Made by a program: the position numbers and the translations under genes
Assembly (NCBI GenBank): GCA_030838475.1
Contig: JAUZFP010000002.1
Coordinates: 1 to 56,395, forward strand
Length of the DNA stretch: 56,395 nucleotides
From: Actinomycetota bacterium
GTDB taxonomy: Bacteria > Actinomycetota > Actinomycetes > Actinomycetales > Microbacteriaceae
Direction of reading: 5' to 3'
The notes under the pieces: model-generated
The model's input: the letters and a program-made list of their open reading frames with translations, nothing else
Database searches by the model: none
What the model was told of the DNA's origin: nothing
In this document: piece after piece, positions 15,161 through 22,998 of the stretch
Numbering within the stretch: the first letter of the stretch is position 1
Layout of the letters: each line of letters starts with the position of its first letter

Positions 15161-16123
15161 TTAGTCGGCGCCCTTGATGATGATCGACTCGGTGAGGGTC
15201 GATCCGTCGGCCGCCGGACGGTAGACGTCGGGCTCGAGATAGATCACCCGCGCGATGGGAACGACCTCGCGGATGCTCACCTCGACCGCGTCGATCGCGG
15301 CAGCGACATCCACCAGCTTCTTCTTGCTCGCGAAGGCGATCTTCGCGCCGACGAGGAGCTCGTCCGGCCCGAGGTAGAGGGTCTTGATGTGGATGAGAGC
15401 CTCGACGTCGGGGTGGGCGTTGATGGCGTCGCGAATCGCGGTGAGGTCCGCGGGCGATGCTCCCTCGCCGACGAGGAGGCTCTTGGTCTCGATTCCGAGC
15501 ACGATCGCGACCAGGACGAGCAGCACGCCGATGCACAGGGTGCTGATTCCGTCGAAGACCCCGTTGCCGGTGATGATCGTGAGACCCACGCCGAGAAACG
15601 CCAGCGTGAGGCCGATGAGGGCCGCGAAGTCCTCAAGGATGACGATGGGGAGTTCCGGGGCTTTCGCGTGACGAATGAACTTCGGCAGCGACTCCATGCC
15701 GCGAACGTGGCGCGACTCCCGGATGGCGGTGCGGAAGGAGAATGCCTCGAGCACGATGGACAGCACCAGCACGATGACCGGAACCCACGGGTTCTCCAGC
15801 GGGTGCGGGGTTGCAAGTTTCTGGATTCCCTCCCAGATCGAGAAGACCCCGCCGACCGAGAACAGGATGATCGAGACGATAAACGCGAACACGAAGCGTT
15901 CGCGGCCGTAGCCAAACGGATGCGCGACATCCGCCTGTTTGCGCGACCGGCGTCCGCCGAGCAGCAGCAGTCCCTGGTTGCCGGTGTCGGCCAGCGAGTG
16001 CACGCTCTCGGCGAGCATGGAGCTCGAACCAGAGAGCAGGAACGCCACAAACTTGATGATGGCGATACCGACATTTGCCAGGAGCGCCGCGACGATTGCC
16101 CGGTTGCCGCCCGATGTGCTCAC
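15161..16123 (-). CDS. Cation diffusion facilitator family transporter
   Basis: A 320-residue CDF protein with six membrane segments and a C-terminal cytoplasmic domain. The second membrane segment region carries SSSMLAESVHSLADTGNQGLLLLGG, the conserved metal-site helix with His-Ser and Asp. The C-terminal part (DVEALIHIKTLYLGPDELLVGAKIAF) matches the CDF dimerisation domain. It exports divalent metal ions in exchange for protons; Zn, Mn, Fe or Co cannot be separated here. The GTG at 16123 lies six bases after TAGGAT on the minus strand. Divergent from proC. Confidence 0.88.
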   Translation of the reverse strand: MSTSGGNRAIVAALLANVGIAIIKFVAFLLSGSSSMLAESVHSLADTGNQGLLLLGGRRSRKQADVAHPFGYGRERFVFAFIVSIILFSVGGVFSIWEGIQKLATPHPLENPWVPVIVLVLSIVLEAFSFRTAIRESRHVRGMESLPKFIRHAKAPELPIVILEDFAALIGLTLAFLGVGLTIITGNGVFDGISTLCIGVLLVLVAIVLGIETKSLLVGEGASPADLTAIRDAINAHPDVEALIHIKTLYLGPDELLVGAKIAFASKKKLVDVAAAIDAVEVSIREVVPIARVIYLEPDVYRPAADGSTLTESIIIKGAD

Positions 16124-16126
16124 TGT

Positions 16127-16160
16127 CCCATCCTAGGCGGGGCCCCAATCCTAGGATGGG
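16127..16160. promoter_or_regulatory. Divergent leaderless promoters in a perfect inverted repeat
   Basis: CCCATCCTAGG (16127-16137) and CCTAGGATGGG (16150-16160) are exact inverted copies. Each supplies a -10 box TAGGAT: six bases before the GTG of the CDF gene on the minus strand, and seven bases before the ATG of proC at 16165 on the plus strand. The symmetry of the two promoters explains the repeat without needing a regulator. Confidence 0.65.
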
Positions 16161-16164
16161 GCAC

Positions 16165-16989
16165 ATGGAACGCCTTCCCCCAATCACGATCCTCGGTACC
16201 GGTTCGATGGGCGGCGCCATTCTCGCCGGCCTCACGCAACCCTCCGTCTCCGTTGACGGCCGCATCCGCGTCACCAATCGGACCGTCGAGAAAGCTCGAC
16301 CCTTGAGCTCCGCTGCGGTCGAGTCATTCGCGCTCGCGGAGACGCCGGACGCGAACCGTCTCGCGGTCAGGGATTCCCGCATCGTGCTCATCGGAGTCAA
16401 GCCCGCGATGGTGCCGGACCTGCTTCGCGAGATTGCGGATGACCTCGAGCCGAACGCCATCGTGCTGAGCGTCGCCGCCGCGGTGACGACCAACACGATG
16501 GAGGCGATCGTGGCGGGATCGGTGCTGCGGGCGATGCCAAACACACCGGCCGTGGTCGGCCGCGCCGTGACGGGTCTCGCCGCGGGGAGTCGCGCTACGG
16601 CAGACGACGTGGCGCTCGGGCGGAGTCTCTTCGAGACCATCGGCACGGTGCTCGAGGTGCCGGAGGACAAGATCGACGCGCTCAGCACGATCAGCGGCTC
16701 CGGGCCGGCGTACGTCTTCTACTTCATCGAGGAACTCACCCGCACGGCGATCGACCTCGGGTTCACGCCCGAGGAGGCCGCGATCATGGTGAACGGAACC
16801 TTCCTCGGGGCGGCCGAGCTGCTCGTGCGCAGCGGCGTCGCCCCCGACGAGCTGCGCCGACGAGTCACCAGCCCGAAGGGCACGACGGAACGCGCGATCG
16901 AGGTGCTGCAGTCGGCGGACCTTAAGACCCTGTTCGACCGCGCCACGGCCGCCGCCCTGGCGCGCGCGAAGGAGATGGCTGCCGGCTAG
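16165..16989 (+). CDS. proC: Pyrroline-5-carboxylate reductase
   Basis: A 274-residue enzyme for the last step of proline synthesis, NAD(P)H-dependent reduction of pyrroline-5-carboxylate. The nucleotide fold begins ITILGTGSMGGAILAGL; VLRAMPNTPAVVGRAVTGL and STISGSGPAYVFYFIEEL are diagnostic, as is VTSPKGTTERAIEVL near the C-terminus. I take ATG 16165; an ATG at 16156 (three residues earlier) overlaps the -10 box. The last 4 bp overlap the end of convergent corA. Confidence 0.96.
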   Translation: MERLPPITILGTGSMGGAILAGLTQPSVSVDGRIRVTNRTVEKARPLSSAAVESFALAETPDANRLAVRDSRIVLIGVKPAMVPDLLREIADDLEPNAIVLSVAAAVTTNTMEAIVAGSVLRAMPNTPAVVGRAVTGLAAGSRATADDVALGRSLFETIGTVLEVPEDKIDALSTISGSGPAYVFYFIEELTRTAIDLGFTPEEAAIMVNGTFLGAAELLVRSGVAPDELRRRVTSPKGTTERAIEVLQSADLKTLFDRATAAALARAKEMAAG

Positions 16990-17975
16990 AGCCAGTGTCG
17001 CCGCTTGAAGTTGATGAACATCACGACGTCGAGAATGATCACCGCGGCGGCCACCGATTCCCAACCGAACGTCCAGTTGACGCCCGGAAGGTTCTTGAAG
17101 TTCATGCCGTAGAGACCGGCGATGACTGTCGGCACCGAGAGCAGGGCGGCAAAGGCGGAGATCTTGCGGGTGTCGTCGTTCTGCTGGCTGGCGACATTGT
17201 TCTCGTGACTGGACACCACGCCATCCAGTGCTGAACCCTGGTCGCTGACCAGCTGGGCCGTACCGGCAAGGTCGTCCAAAAGGTCCCTGAGGTACGGCTC
17301 GAGGGCCTTGTTGCCGATCGCGAGTTTGTCGAGTCGGTCGCGACTGGTCTCGAGCGCCTTGGCAAAACTCGATACGGCTCGCTGGAGCTTGCCCAGCTCC
17401 TGTCGCAGCCGATAGATCATGGCGCCGTCGTCCTTTTCGTTCTGGTCGAAGACCTGGTGTTCGAGGTGCTCGAGGTCCTTTTCGACGTCGCTCGCGAGAT
17501 CGGAGTACGTGTTGGCGATGTTGGCCATGACGCCATAGAGTGCGCCGACCGATCCGGCGTGGAGGCTCGTCTCCGTTGCCTCCAGGATCTGTGGCACGTC
17601 GACCGGATGGCCCCGCATATCGCGCTGCACGGTGACGAGGAGTCCGTCACGGATAAACATGAACAGCTCACCGACCCGCAGCCTGCTTTGGGGCGACCTG
17701 TGGAGCAACCACATCACCACGAACAGGTGCTGGTCGTAGCTCTGAATCTTCGGTTGCTGCTTGCCGGTCGTAGCGTCGAGGGTGGGGAGGGGGTGTAACT
17801 CAAGCCGCTCGGCGAGGTCGGCCATCTCCTTCTCGTCTGGGTCCTCGAGTCCGATCCAGACGAAGCCACCCGCCTTCTTCGCCGTTGCAATCGCGCTCTT
17901 GGGCGCACTGGCGGCGGTGTCGTGTAGGGGACGCCCCTTGCCGTTCGGGGAGTATGCGAGCGCATTGCGGGTCAA
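16986..17975 (-). CDS. corA: CorA-type magnesium/cobalt transporter
   Basis: A 329-residue channel. A long cytoplasmic N-terminal domain (to about residue 265) is followed by two membrane helices; the first ends with the selectivity motif YGMNF (near residue 288). The C-terminal basic tail FKRRHWL is usual. It moves Mg2+ (or Co2+) down its gradient as a pentamer. The strand and 4-bp overlap with proC make the two genes convergent. No Mg-responsive leader could be recognised upstream. Confidence 0.92.
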   Translation of the reverse strand: MTRNALAYSPNGKGRPLHDTAASAPKSAIATAKKAGGFVWIGLEDPDEKEMADLAERLELHPLPTLDATTGKQQPKIQSYDQHLFVVMWLLHRSPQSRLRVGELFMFIRDGLLVTVQRDMRGHPVDVPQILEATETSLHAGSVGALYGVMANIANTYSDLASDVEKDLEHLEHQVFDQNEKDDGAMIYRLRQELGKLQRAVSSFAKALETSRDRLDKLAIGNKALEPYLRDLLDDLAGTAQLVSDQGSALDGVVSSHENNVASQQNDDTRKISAFAALLSVPTVIAGLYGMNFKNLPGVNWTFGWESVAAAVIILDVVMFINFKRRHWL

Positions 17976-18154
17976 TCGGGAATCCTTTCGTGGAAGTTAG
18001 TTACACCCGAGCACAGCCGCGGACCCGTGTCGAGCCCTTGCCACCCCTGTTCCGGGCCCTAGACGAGCAGTCACTTCTGCCCCTATATTTACGATTTAGC
18101 ACTCCAGTAACATGGCGCGGAATCGAATTTGACGTACAACGAGGGGCAAACGCA

Positions 18155-18346
18155 ATGGCTGACCTGTCCGGCGTTCGCTTTCTCACGGTCGGCGAGGTCG
18201 CGGAGATGATGCGCGTCTCGAACATGACCGTCTATCGCCTCGTGCACTCCGGTGAACTTCCGGCCGTTCGATTCGGTCGATCGTTTCGCATCCCGGAGTC
18301 TGCGGTCGAGGCGGCCATTGAAACGCCCGACTCCCGCGTGGGGTAA
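18155..18346 (+). CDS. BldC-like MerR/excisionase-type HTH protein
   Basis: A 63-residue DNA-binding protein: FLTVGEVAEMMRVSNMTVYRLVHSGELPAVRFGRSFRIPESAV is the winged helix shared by BldC and phage excisionases. The size and the position two genes before a HAD phosphatase and directly before bS22 match the conserved actinobacterial BldC-type locus rather than a phage gene. ATG at 18155, with GAGGGG somewhat distant upstream. It may regulate developmental or stress genes; targets unknown here. Confidence 0.85.
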   Translation: MADLSGVRFLTVGEVAEMMRVSNMTVYRLVHSGELPAVRFGRSFRIPESAVEAAIETPDSRVG

Positions 18347-18433
18347 AGTGCAGTGTTGGCTTCGCGCCAATTTGTGTCTTCCGCGGTTCTGATCGGACCG
18401 GTGGGTCCGTTTCAGCATTCAGCGAGGTGATTT

Positions 18434-18532
18434 ATGGGTTCCGTCATCAAGAAGCGCCGCAAGCGCATGGCTAAGAAGAAGCATCGCAAGCTGCTCCGCA
18501 AGACGCGTCACCAACGTCGCAACAAGAAGTAG
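18434..18532 (+). CDS. 30S ribosomal protein bS22 (AURKAIP1/COX24 domain)
   Basis: A 32-residue, extremely basic protein beginning [19 protein letters not shown]. It matches actinobacterial bS22, a small-subunit protein, and the COX24 domain. Nearly every residue is Lys, Arg, His or Met with a few small ones. ATG at 18434 is preceded by GAGGTG. It lies 87 bases after the BldC-like gene and is followed by a rho-independent terminator, so it ends that transcription unit. Confidence 0.95.
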   Translation: MGSVIKKRRKRMAKKKHRKLLRKTRHQRRNKK

Positions 18533-18565
18533 CGACGTTGAGGGGGCGTAAGTGTTCCCGAAGAA

Positions 18566-19387
18566 CTAGGCGCTGGGCCTGTCGGCCCGGCGCCCTTTCT
18601 TTTTAAGCGGAGTCTTCAACGGCACCGACTCGGAGGCCGTCGTCTGCTTTGCCTCGCGCCGGACCCGCTTGCGCGCCTCTTTGATACTGGCCCGCTTCAG
18701 CTCGAGGATGGGCCAGCTGAGCGCCCGAGCGTGCTTGGCCAGGCGGGAGTCCGGATTCACGACGACGCGATGGCCGACCAGGCTGAGCAGCGGGATGTCG
18801 TTGCGCGAGTCGGAGTAGGCCCAGCAGTCTGCGAGCCGTGCGCCGAGACGGGTGGCGAGCGCCTGCGCCGCGACGGCCTTCGCCTCGCCGTGCAGGACCT
18901 CGCCGGCGAAGCTGCCCTCGAAGACGCCGTCCTCGGTGACGAACTCTGTGCCGAGCGCGCCAGTTAATCCGAGACGCTCGGCGATCACGGTACCGACGAT
19001 GCGGGGCGTCGCACTGATCAGCCAGACCTGGTGACCCTTTGCGAGATGCTCCTGGGTCAGCCCGACCGTCTCGGGCCAGAGTCGGTTCTTGATGTCCCGC
19101 TCGAAAATCTCGTCGGCGATCTCGCGCAGCTCAGCCTCGGTGTGCCCGCCGATGATCTGCACGGCGCGATCCTTGATCGAGCCCAGCTGGCGATTGTTCT
19201 CGCCGATGAACAGGAAGGTCGCCTGGTGCCAGCCGAACTTGATGATCTCGCGGGCCTTGATGATGTGCGCCCGTCGCGCCGCCTTCGCCATGTGGTACAT
19301 GCTGGCGCCGCGCAGGAGCGTGTTGTCGACGTCAAAGAAGGCGACGATCGGGGCGTCGCTCGCTGTCTCTGACGCGGTCGCGGGCAT
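18566..19387 (-). CDS. HAD-IB family phosphatase
   Basis: A 273-residue haloacid-dehalogenase hydrolase of subfamily IB (SerB/CicA-like). Motif I is FFDVDNTLL (nucleophile Asp19, acid Asp21), motif II lies at WLISATPRIV, and motif III/IV at DCWAYSDSRNDIPLLSLVG. A small all-helical cap domain lies between I and II. The C-terminal 35 residues form a basic Lys/Arg tail. Substrate unknown; relatives cleave phosphoserine or polyol phosphates. The last codons coincide with the bS22 terminator hairpin on the other strand. Confidence 0.9.
   Translation of the reverse strand: MPATASETASDAPIVAFFDVDNTLLRGASMYHMAKAARRAHIIKAREIIKFGWHQATFLFIGENNRQLGSIKDRAVQIIGGHTEAELREIADEIFERDIKNRLWPETVGLTQEHLAKGHQVWLISATPRIVGTVIAERLGLTGALGTEFVTEDGVFEGSFAGEVLHGEAKAVAAQALATRLGARLADCWAYSDSRNDIPLLSLVGHRVVVNPDSRLAKHARALSWPILELKRASIKEARKRVRREAKQTTASESVPLKTPLKKKGRRADRPSA
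18569..18605 (+). terminator. Rho-independent terminator after bS22
   Basis: GGCGCTGGGCC (18569-18579) pairs with GGCCCGGCGCC (18584-18594), 10 Watson-Crick pairs plus one wobble, 4-base loop, then CTTTCTTTTT. It ends the plus-strand BldC-like/bS22 unit and overlaps the last codons of the HAD gene on the other strand. Confidence 0.9.
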
Positions 19388-19449
19388 CCACTCAGTCTAA
19401 GCAGGTGGGGCAGGGCGCAATGCTGCCCCCGCCGCATAGGGTTGGGAGG

Positions 19450-19707
19450 GTGAGCGCAACTGCGACCGTCACGCTGGTCTCGAAGCCCGGATGTCACCTC
19501 TGTGACGCCGCGCGCGACATCGTCCTCGCGGTCGTGGCCGAGACACCCGGTGCACGGTTCGAGGAGTCCTCGATCACCGACGACGCCGAACTCTTCGACC
19601 GGTTTGTTGAGGAGATTCCCGTCGTGCTCATCAACGGCACGGTTCACAACATCTGGCGCGTGGATGCAGACAGGCTGCGCGGCGCCCTTCAGGAGGCAAC
19701 GGCATGA
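19450..19707 (+). CDS. Glutaredoxin-like protein
   Basis: An 85-residue thioredoxin-fold protein with the redox pair KPGCHLC (Cys15 and Cys18) after the first strand, and cis-Pro in EEIPVVLINGT. It matches the DUF836/glutaredoxin-2-like family of small reductases found in actinobacteria. Start GTG at 19450, seven bases after TAGGGT, so possibly leaderless. It overlaps the next gene by 4 bp (ATGA). Role: reduction of a disulfide or thiol-based sensing; partner unknown. Confidence 0.85.
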   Translation: MSATATVTLVSKPGCHLCDAARDIVLAVVAETPGARFEESSITDDAELFDRFVEEIPVVLINGTVHNIWRVDADRLRGALQEATA

Positions 19708-20003
19708 TCAGGCACATCGTTAGCTGGAAACTCACCGCGGAGGACGCAGACGCCAAGGCGGCGGCCTTCGACGAACTGGCGCAGGGTTTTGGCCCGCTGC
19801 CCGCGTCGATCCCGGAAATAAAGACCTTGCATCTCGGTCGCGACATCGGCGAGACACCCAGCAACTGGGATGTCGTGCTGATCATGGATTTCGAGACCAC
19901 CGCGGACCTGGCGGCGTACCAGGCACATCCGGACCATCAGCCGGTCAAGGCGATCGTGCGTCGGCTCACCGGTGACCGGATGGCCGTCGACTTCGAGCTG
20001 TAG
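19704..20003 (+). CDS. Dabb-domain (stress-responsive A/B barrel) protein
   Basis: A 99-residue single-domain ferredoxin-like barrel of the Dabb family: IRHIVSWKLTAED at the start, PEIKTLHLGRDIG, VVLIMDFETTADLAAYQAHPDH in the core. Plant members make terpene or polyketide rings; bacterial ones are mostly uncharacterised. ATGA overlap with the glutaredoxin-like gene shows coupling, which suggests a shared stress role. Convergent with a small acidic protein gene. Confidence 0.85.
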   Translation: MIRHIVSWKLTAEDADAKAAAFDELAQGFGPLPASIPEIKTLHLGRDIGETPSNWDVVLIMDFETTADLAAYQAHPDHQPVKAIVRRLTGDRMAVDFEL

Positions 20004-20013
20004 CGCTTCTCGT

Positions 20014-20262
20014 TTAGTCGTCGAGCCAGGAGTCGAGCGCTGCCCACTCCGTGGTGTCGCCGAGCTTCAGCAGGGCGGGCCCGAGGTCGAGGTCGGTGAA
20101 AGACGTGGTGAGCGGGTCCGATACGTAGCCCGTGGTGTCCTCGTTGTAGCGAGCTTCCCAGTCGTCGTCGTCCGGCGTGCGGTTGCGGTTGACGACAGGA
20201 ATCGACGAGGTGAAGAGGGAATGATCCCAGTCCGCGTCGTACTCGGAGCCATCGTCGTTCAT
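20014..20262 (-). CDS. Small acidic hypothetical protein
   Basis: An 82-residue strongly acidic protein (many Asp/Glu, for example PDDDDWEARYNED, and a WLDD C-terminus). No membrane segment, signal peptide or known domain. The ATG at 20262 is preceded by an ideal GGAGGT, which makes it a credible gene. It follows aspS in the same direction 137 bp downstream; that gap holds the palindrome GTCACGTGAC (20332-20341). Function unknown. Confidence 0.65.
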   Translation of the reverse strand: MNDDGSEYDADWDHSLFTSSIPVVNRNRTPDDDDWEARYNEDTTGYVSDPLTTSFTDLDLGPALLKLGDTTEWAALDSWLDD

Positions 20263-20399
20263 CGGGTACCTCCGCCGCGGCGCCTCTTATCCGCTGTTCT
20301 TCCTCGACCGTACGCCCCTCAGATGGCTGGTGTCACGTGACCCCTTTGGGGGCCATAGACCGTTCTGGATGTCCGCAGCGGTGTACCCCGGCAGAAATC

Positions 20400-21731
20400 C
20401 TAGGGAAGGAGGCGGGTGGGGCCGCGGAACAGGTAGGTCGTCTCGCGGATGTTTGTCAGGTGCAGCAGCAGCATGAGAACGCGGGCGAGGCCCATCCCGA
20501 ACCCACCGTGCGGCGGCACGCCGTAGCGGAAGAAGTCGAGGTAGAAGTCGAGTTCCTCGGGGTCGAGGCCCTTCTCCCTGGCCTGTGCGATAAGCACCTC
20601 GATCCGGTGCTCGCGCTGGGCGCCGGTCGAGATCTCGACACCGTTGAAGATGAGGTCGTAGCTCTTGGTGATCGTCTGATCCTCCGCGTACCGCATGTGG
20701 TAAAACGGCCGGATGCTGGACGCGTAGTCGGTCAGGAACACGAACTCGTGGTCGTAGGTCTCCTTGACGTAGGCGGCGATCTGGCGCTCGCCCTCCGGGT
20801 CCATGTCGTCGTCGGCACGGGGAACCTCGTAGCCTCGCTTCGCGATGATGGCCTTGGCCTCGGCGAGCGGGATGCGCGGGAACGGGGTCGTGGGCACCGT
20901 TACCTCGACGCCGAACGCGGCCAGGATCTCCTCGCCGTGCTTGTCCTTGACGGCCTGGAAGCCGGCGACCATGAGCTCCTCGTGCAGCTTCATGACATCC
21001 TCGTGGCTGTCGATCCAGCTGAACTCGGAGTCGACGCTGGTGAACTCGGTCGCGTGCCGGCTGGTGAAGCTCGGGTCGGCGCGGAACGCGGGCCCAACCT
21101 CGAAGATCTTGCCGAAGCCGGCCGGCTGTGCCATCTGCTTGAAGAACTGCGGGCTCTGCGAGAGGTAGGCCACCGTGTCGAAGTACGGGACCTGGAACAG
21201 CTCGGCGCGGGACTCCGACGGCGACGCCATCAGCTTGGGCGTGTGCAGTTCGATGAAGTCGTGCTCCACCCAGTAGGTGCGCAGCGCATGCTCGAACGTG
21301 GTCTGGATGCGGAAGATCAGGTTCGCTTCCGGTCGACGCAGGTCGAGGAAGCGCCAGTCCATGCGCTTGTCCAGCGCGGAGTCCTCGGCGATGGGTGTCT
21401 CGGGGTTGGATGCGGCAACCACATCCAGCGTCTCGATCTTGACCTCGATGCCGCCCAGCTTCACTCGCTCGTCGTGCTTCAGCTCGCCGGTGACGGTGAT
21501 GAAGCTGCCGAGCGTCAGCGCGGAGATGGAGTCGGCAACGGGGTCCGCGGCGGGCTCAGCACCCTCTTCGGTTGCGGCGCGAGGATGGACCAGCTGCAGC
21601 GCGCCCGACTCGTCGCGCAGCACCACGAACTGCACCTTCTTCTGATCGCGCACGGTCTCGACCCAGCCGGAGACCACAACCTGACCATCGTCGAGGGCGG
21701 CAAGGTGCTTGATCGGGGTGCGTGTGGTCAC
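20400..21731 (-). CDS. aspS: Aspartyl-tRNA synthetase, archaeal/non-discriminating type
   Basis: A 443-residue class II synthetase. An N-terminal OB anticodon-binding domain (VVVSGWVETVRDQKKVQFVVLRDESG) is followed by the catalytic core: motif 2 around FRADPSFTSRHATEFTSVDSEF and motif 3 GGFGMGLARVLMLLL. It lacks the 100-residue GAD insertion of the bacterial AspRS and is about 150 residues shorter, so it is the archaeal/eukaryal form, which often charges both tRNA-Asp and tRNA-Asn. If non-discriminating, the cell should have GatCAB. GTG at 21731 lies eight bases after TAAACT on the minus strand. Confidence 0.93.
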   Translation of the reverse strand: MTTRTPIKHLAALDDGQVVVSGWVETVRDQKKVQFVVLRDESGALQLVHPRAATEEGAEPAADPVADSISALTLGSFITVTGELKHDERVKLGGIEVKIETLDVVAASNPETPIAEDSALDKRMDWRFLDLRRPEANLIFRIQTTFEHALRTYWVEHDFIELHTPKLMASPSESRAELFQVPYFDTVAYLSQSPQFFKQMAQPAGFGKIFEVGPAFRADPSFTSRHATEFTSVDSEFSWIDSHEDVMKLHEELMVAGFQAVKDKHGEEILAAFGVEVTVPTTPFPRIPLAEAKAIIAKRGYEVPRADDDMDPEGERQIAAYVKETYDHEFVFLTDYASSIRPFYHMRYAEDQTITKSYDLIFNGVEISTGAQREHRIEVLIAQAREKGLDPEELDFYLDFFRYGVPPHGGFGMGLARVLMLLLHLTNIRETTYLFRGPTRLLP

Positions 21732-21734
21732 GAT

Positions 21735-21772
21735 CCAGAAGTTTACCCAGCTACCGACAAGTAAACTTCTGG
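21735..21772. promoter_or_regulatory. Divergent leaderless promoters in a 12-bp inverted repeat
   Basis: CCAGAAGTTTAC (21735-21746) is the exact mirror of GTAAACTTCTGG (21761-21772). Both copies contain a -10 TAAACT: eight bases before the aspS GTG (minus) and six before the phosphatase GTG at 21774 (plus). Only 42 bases separate the two start codons, so the two -10 regions nearly face each other. Confidence 0.65.
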
Positions 21773-21773
21773 G

Positions 21774-22409
21774 GTGCCTGCCGACCTCATCCACCTCGTA
21801 CGTCACGGTGAGGTTTTCAACCCCGACCACGTTCTGTACGGCCGTCTCGAGAACTTCGGACTGAGCGAACTCGGCAAGCAGATGGCGAAGGCCGCCGCAG
21901 ACTCGAAGGTTGGGCATCCGATCACCCGCCTGTACGCGAGCCCTCTGCAGCGCGCCCAGGAATCGGCCGCGCCCTGGTCGAAGAATTTCGGGCTCGTGCC
22001 TCTCACCGACGAACGGCTCATCGAGCCGTGGAACCTGTTCGAAGGAACCGCGGGATTCGGAGCAAAGGCGCTGCGAAATCCTCGGCTGTGGCCAAAACTT
22101 CGCAATCCGTTCCAGCCGAGCTGGGGGGAACCGTACACGGAGATCGCCGCGCGGATGCTCGACGTGATCGAGACCGCCTGGAGCGAGACCGAGTCCGGCG
22201 AGGTGGCGTTGGTCAGCCACCAGCTCCCGATCTGGATGGTCCATCGCAAGCTTGCGGGTGAGCGACTGTTCCACGATCCGCGCAAGCGACGGTGTTCGTT
22301 ATCGTCGATTACCACCCTTGCCAGGGATGGCGATCGCTTCGTCGAGGTCGATTATCAGGATCCTGCGGCAGCATTGCAGGCATCCGCCATCGACCTGGGA
22401 GCCGTGTGA
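21774..22409 (+). CDS. Histidine phosphatase (phosphoglycerate mutase-like)
   Basis: A 211-residue member of histidine phosphatase clade 1. The phospho-accepting motif is LVRHGE (His11), followed by YASPLQRAQESAAPW, and VSHQLPIWMV supplies the second catalytic His. It is first in the cytochrome c maturation operon and overlaps the next start by 4 bp (GTGA). In actinobacteria this gene commonly sits with the Ccs genes, but its substrate there is unknown; a glycolytic mutase role is unlikely. Confidence 0.88.
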   Translation: MPADLIHLVRHGEVFNPDHVLYGRLENFGLSELGKQMAKAAADSKVGHPITRLYASPLQRAQESAAPWSKNFGLVPLTDERLIEPWNLFEGTAGFGAKALRNPRLWPKLRNPFQPSWGEPYTEIAARMLDVIETAWSETESGEVALVSHQLPIWMVHRKLAGERLFHDPRKRRCSLSSITTLARDGDRFVEVDYQDPAAALQASAIDLGAV

Positions 22410-22996
22410 TATCTCGACGAGTGGGTGCCGCGCTCGCCGCGAGCGTGCTGGCCGTTGCCGTGCTCGCCGGATGCACGGAATCGCCGTCATTCTCCAGCGA
22501 TGGCACTGATACCGGTTACGTGTCGGGAGCGGGGGTCTACAAAGAGATCGGGGTGGCGGACCGCAAGCCGGCCGCGACCTACACGTCCGTGCTGGACAGC
22601 GGCGCAAAGCTCACCAGCAGTCAGCTTCTGGGCACGGTTCACGTGCTCAACTTTTGGTATGCGAGCTGCGGACCCTGCCGGGTTGAGGCGCCGACCATGC
22701 AGAAGGCCTACGCCCACTTCAAGGGATCGGTTCCCTTCTATGGCGTGGATGTCTACGACCAGGCGGCAACAGCCCGCACGTTCGAGTCGACCCACAAGGT
22801 GAAGTACCCGTCGATGATCGACACCAACACGGCGGCCGTTCAGTACGCGTACTCCGCATACGTGTCGCCCGACGCGGTTCCGACCACGCTCGTCATCGAC
22901 AAGCACGGACGTGTCGCGGCACGCGTGACCGGCGAGGTCGAGAGTTCGACGATTCTCACCGCCCTGATCGACCGCGTCATCGCGCAGGGACAGTAG
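22406..22996 (+). CDS. TlpA/ResA-like thiol-disulfide oxidoreductase lipoprotein
   Basis: A 196-residue membrane-anchored thioredoxin-fold protein. A signal segment ends in the lipobox LAGC (Cys23); the active site is WYASCGPC (Cys88, Cys91). It acts outside the membrane to reduce the CXXCH haem-binding cysteines of apocytochrome c, fed by CcdA. The GTG at 22406 overlaps the phosphatase stop. The downstream ccdA, resB and ccsB genes complete system II cytochrome c maturation. Confidence 0.92.
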   Translation: MISRRVGAALAASVLAVAVLAGCTESPSFSSDGTDTGYVSGAGVYKEIGVADRKPAATYTSVLDSGAKLTSSQLLGTVHVLNFWYASCGPCRVEAPTMQKAYAHFKGSVPFYGVDVYDQAATARTFESTHKVKYPSMIDTNTAAVQYAYSAYVSPDAVPTTLVIDKHGRVAARVTGEVESSTILTALIDRVIAQGQ

Positions 22997-22998
22997 GG

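Noticed and set aside
18155-18346. BldC-like HTH gene as a phage excisionase
   Set aside because: The neighbourhood with bS22 and the HAD phosphatase is the conserved chromosomal one, and no integrase or att site is near.
20337-21764. A 475-codon open frame on the plus strand opposite aspS
   Set aside because: It is a shadow of high-GC codon bias in a certain aspartyl-tRNA synthetase gene; its translation is His/Asp/Val-rich with no domain.
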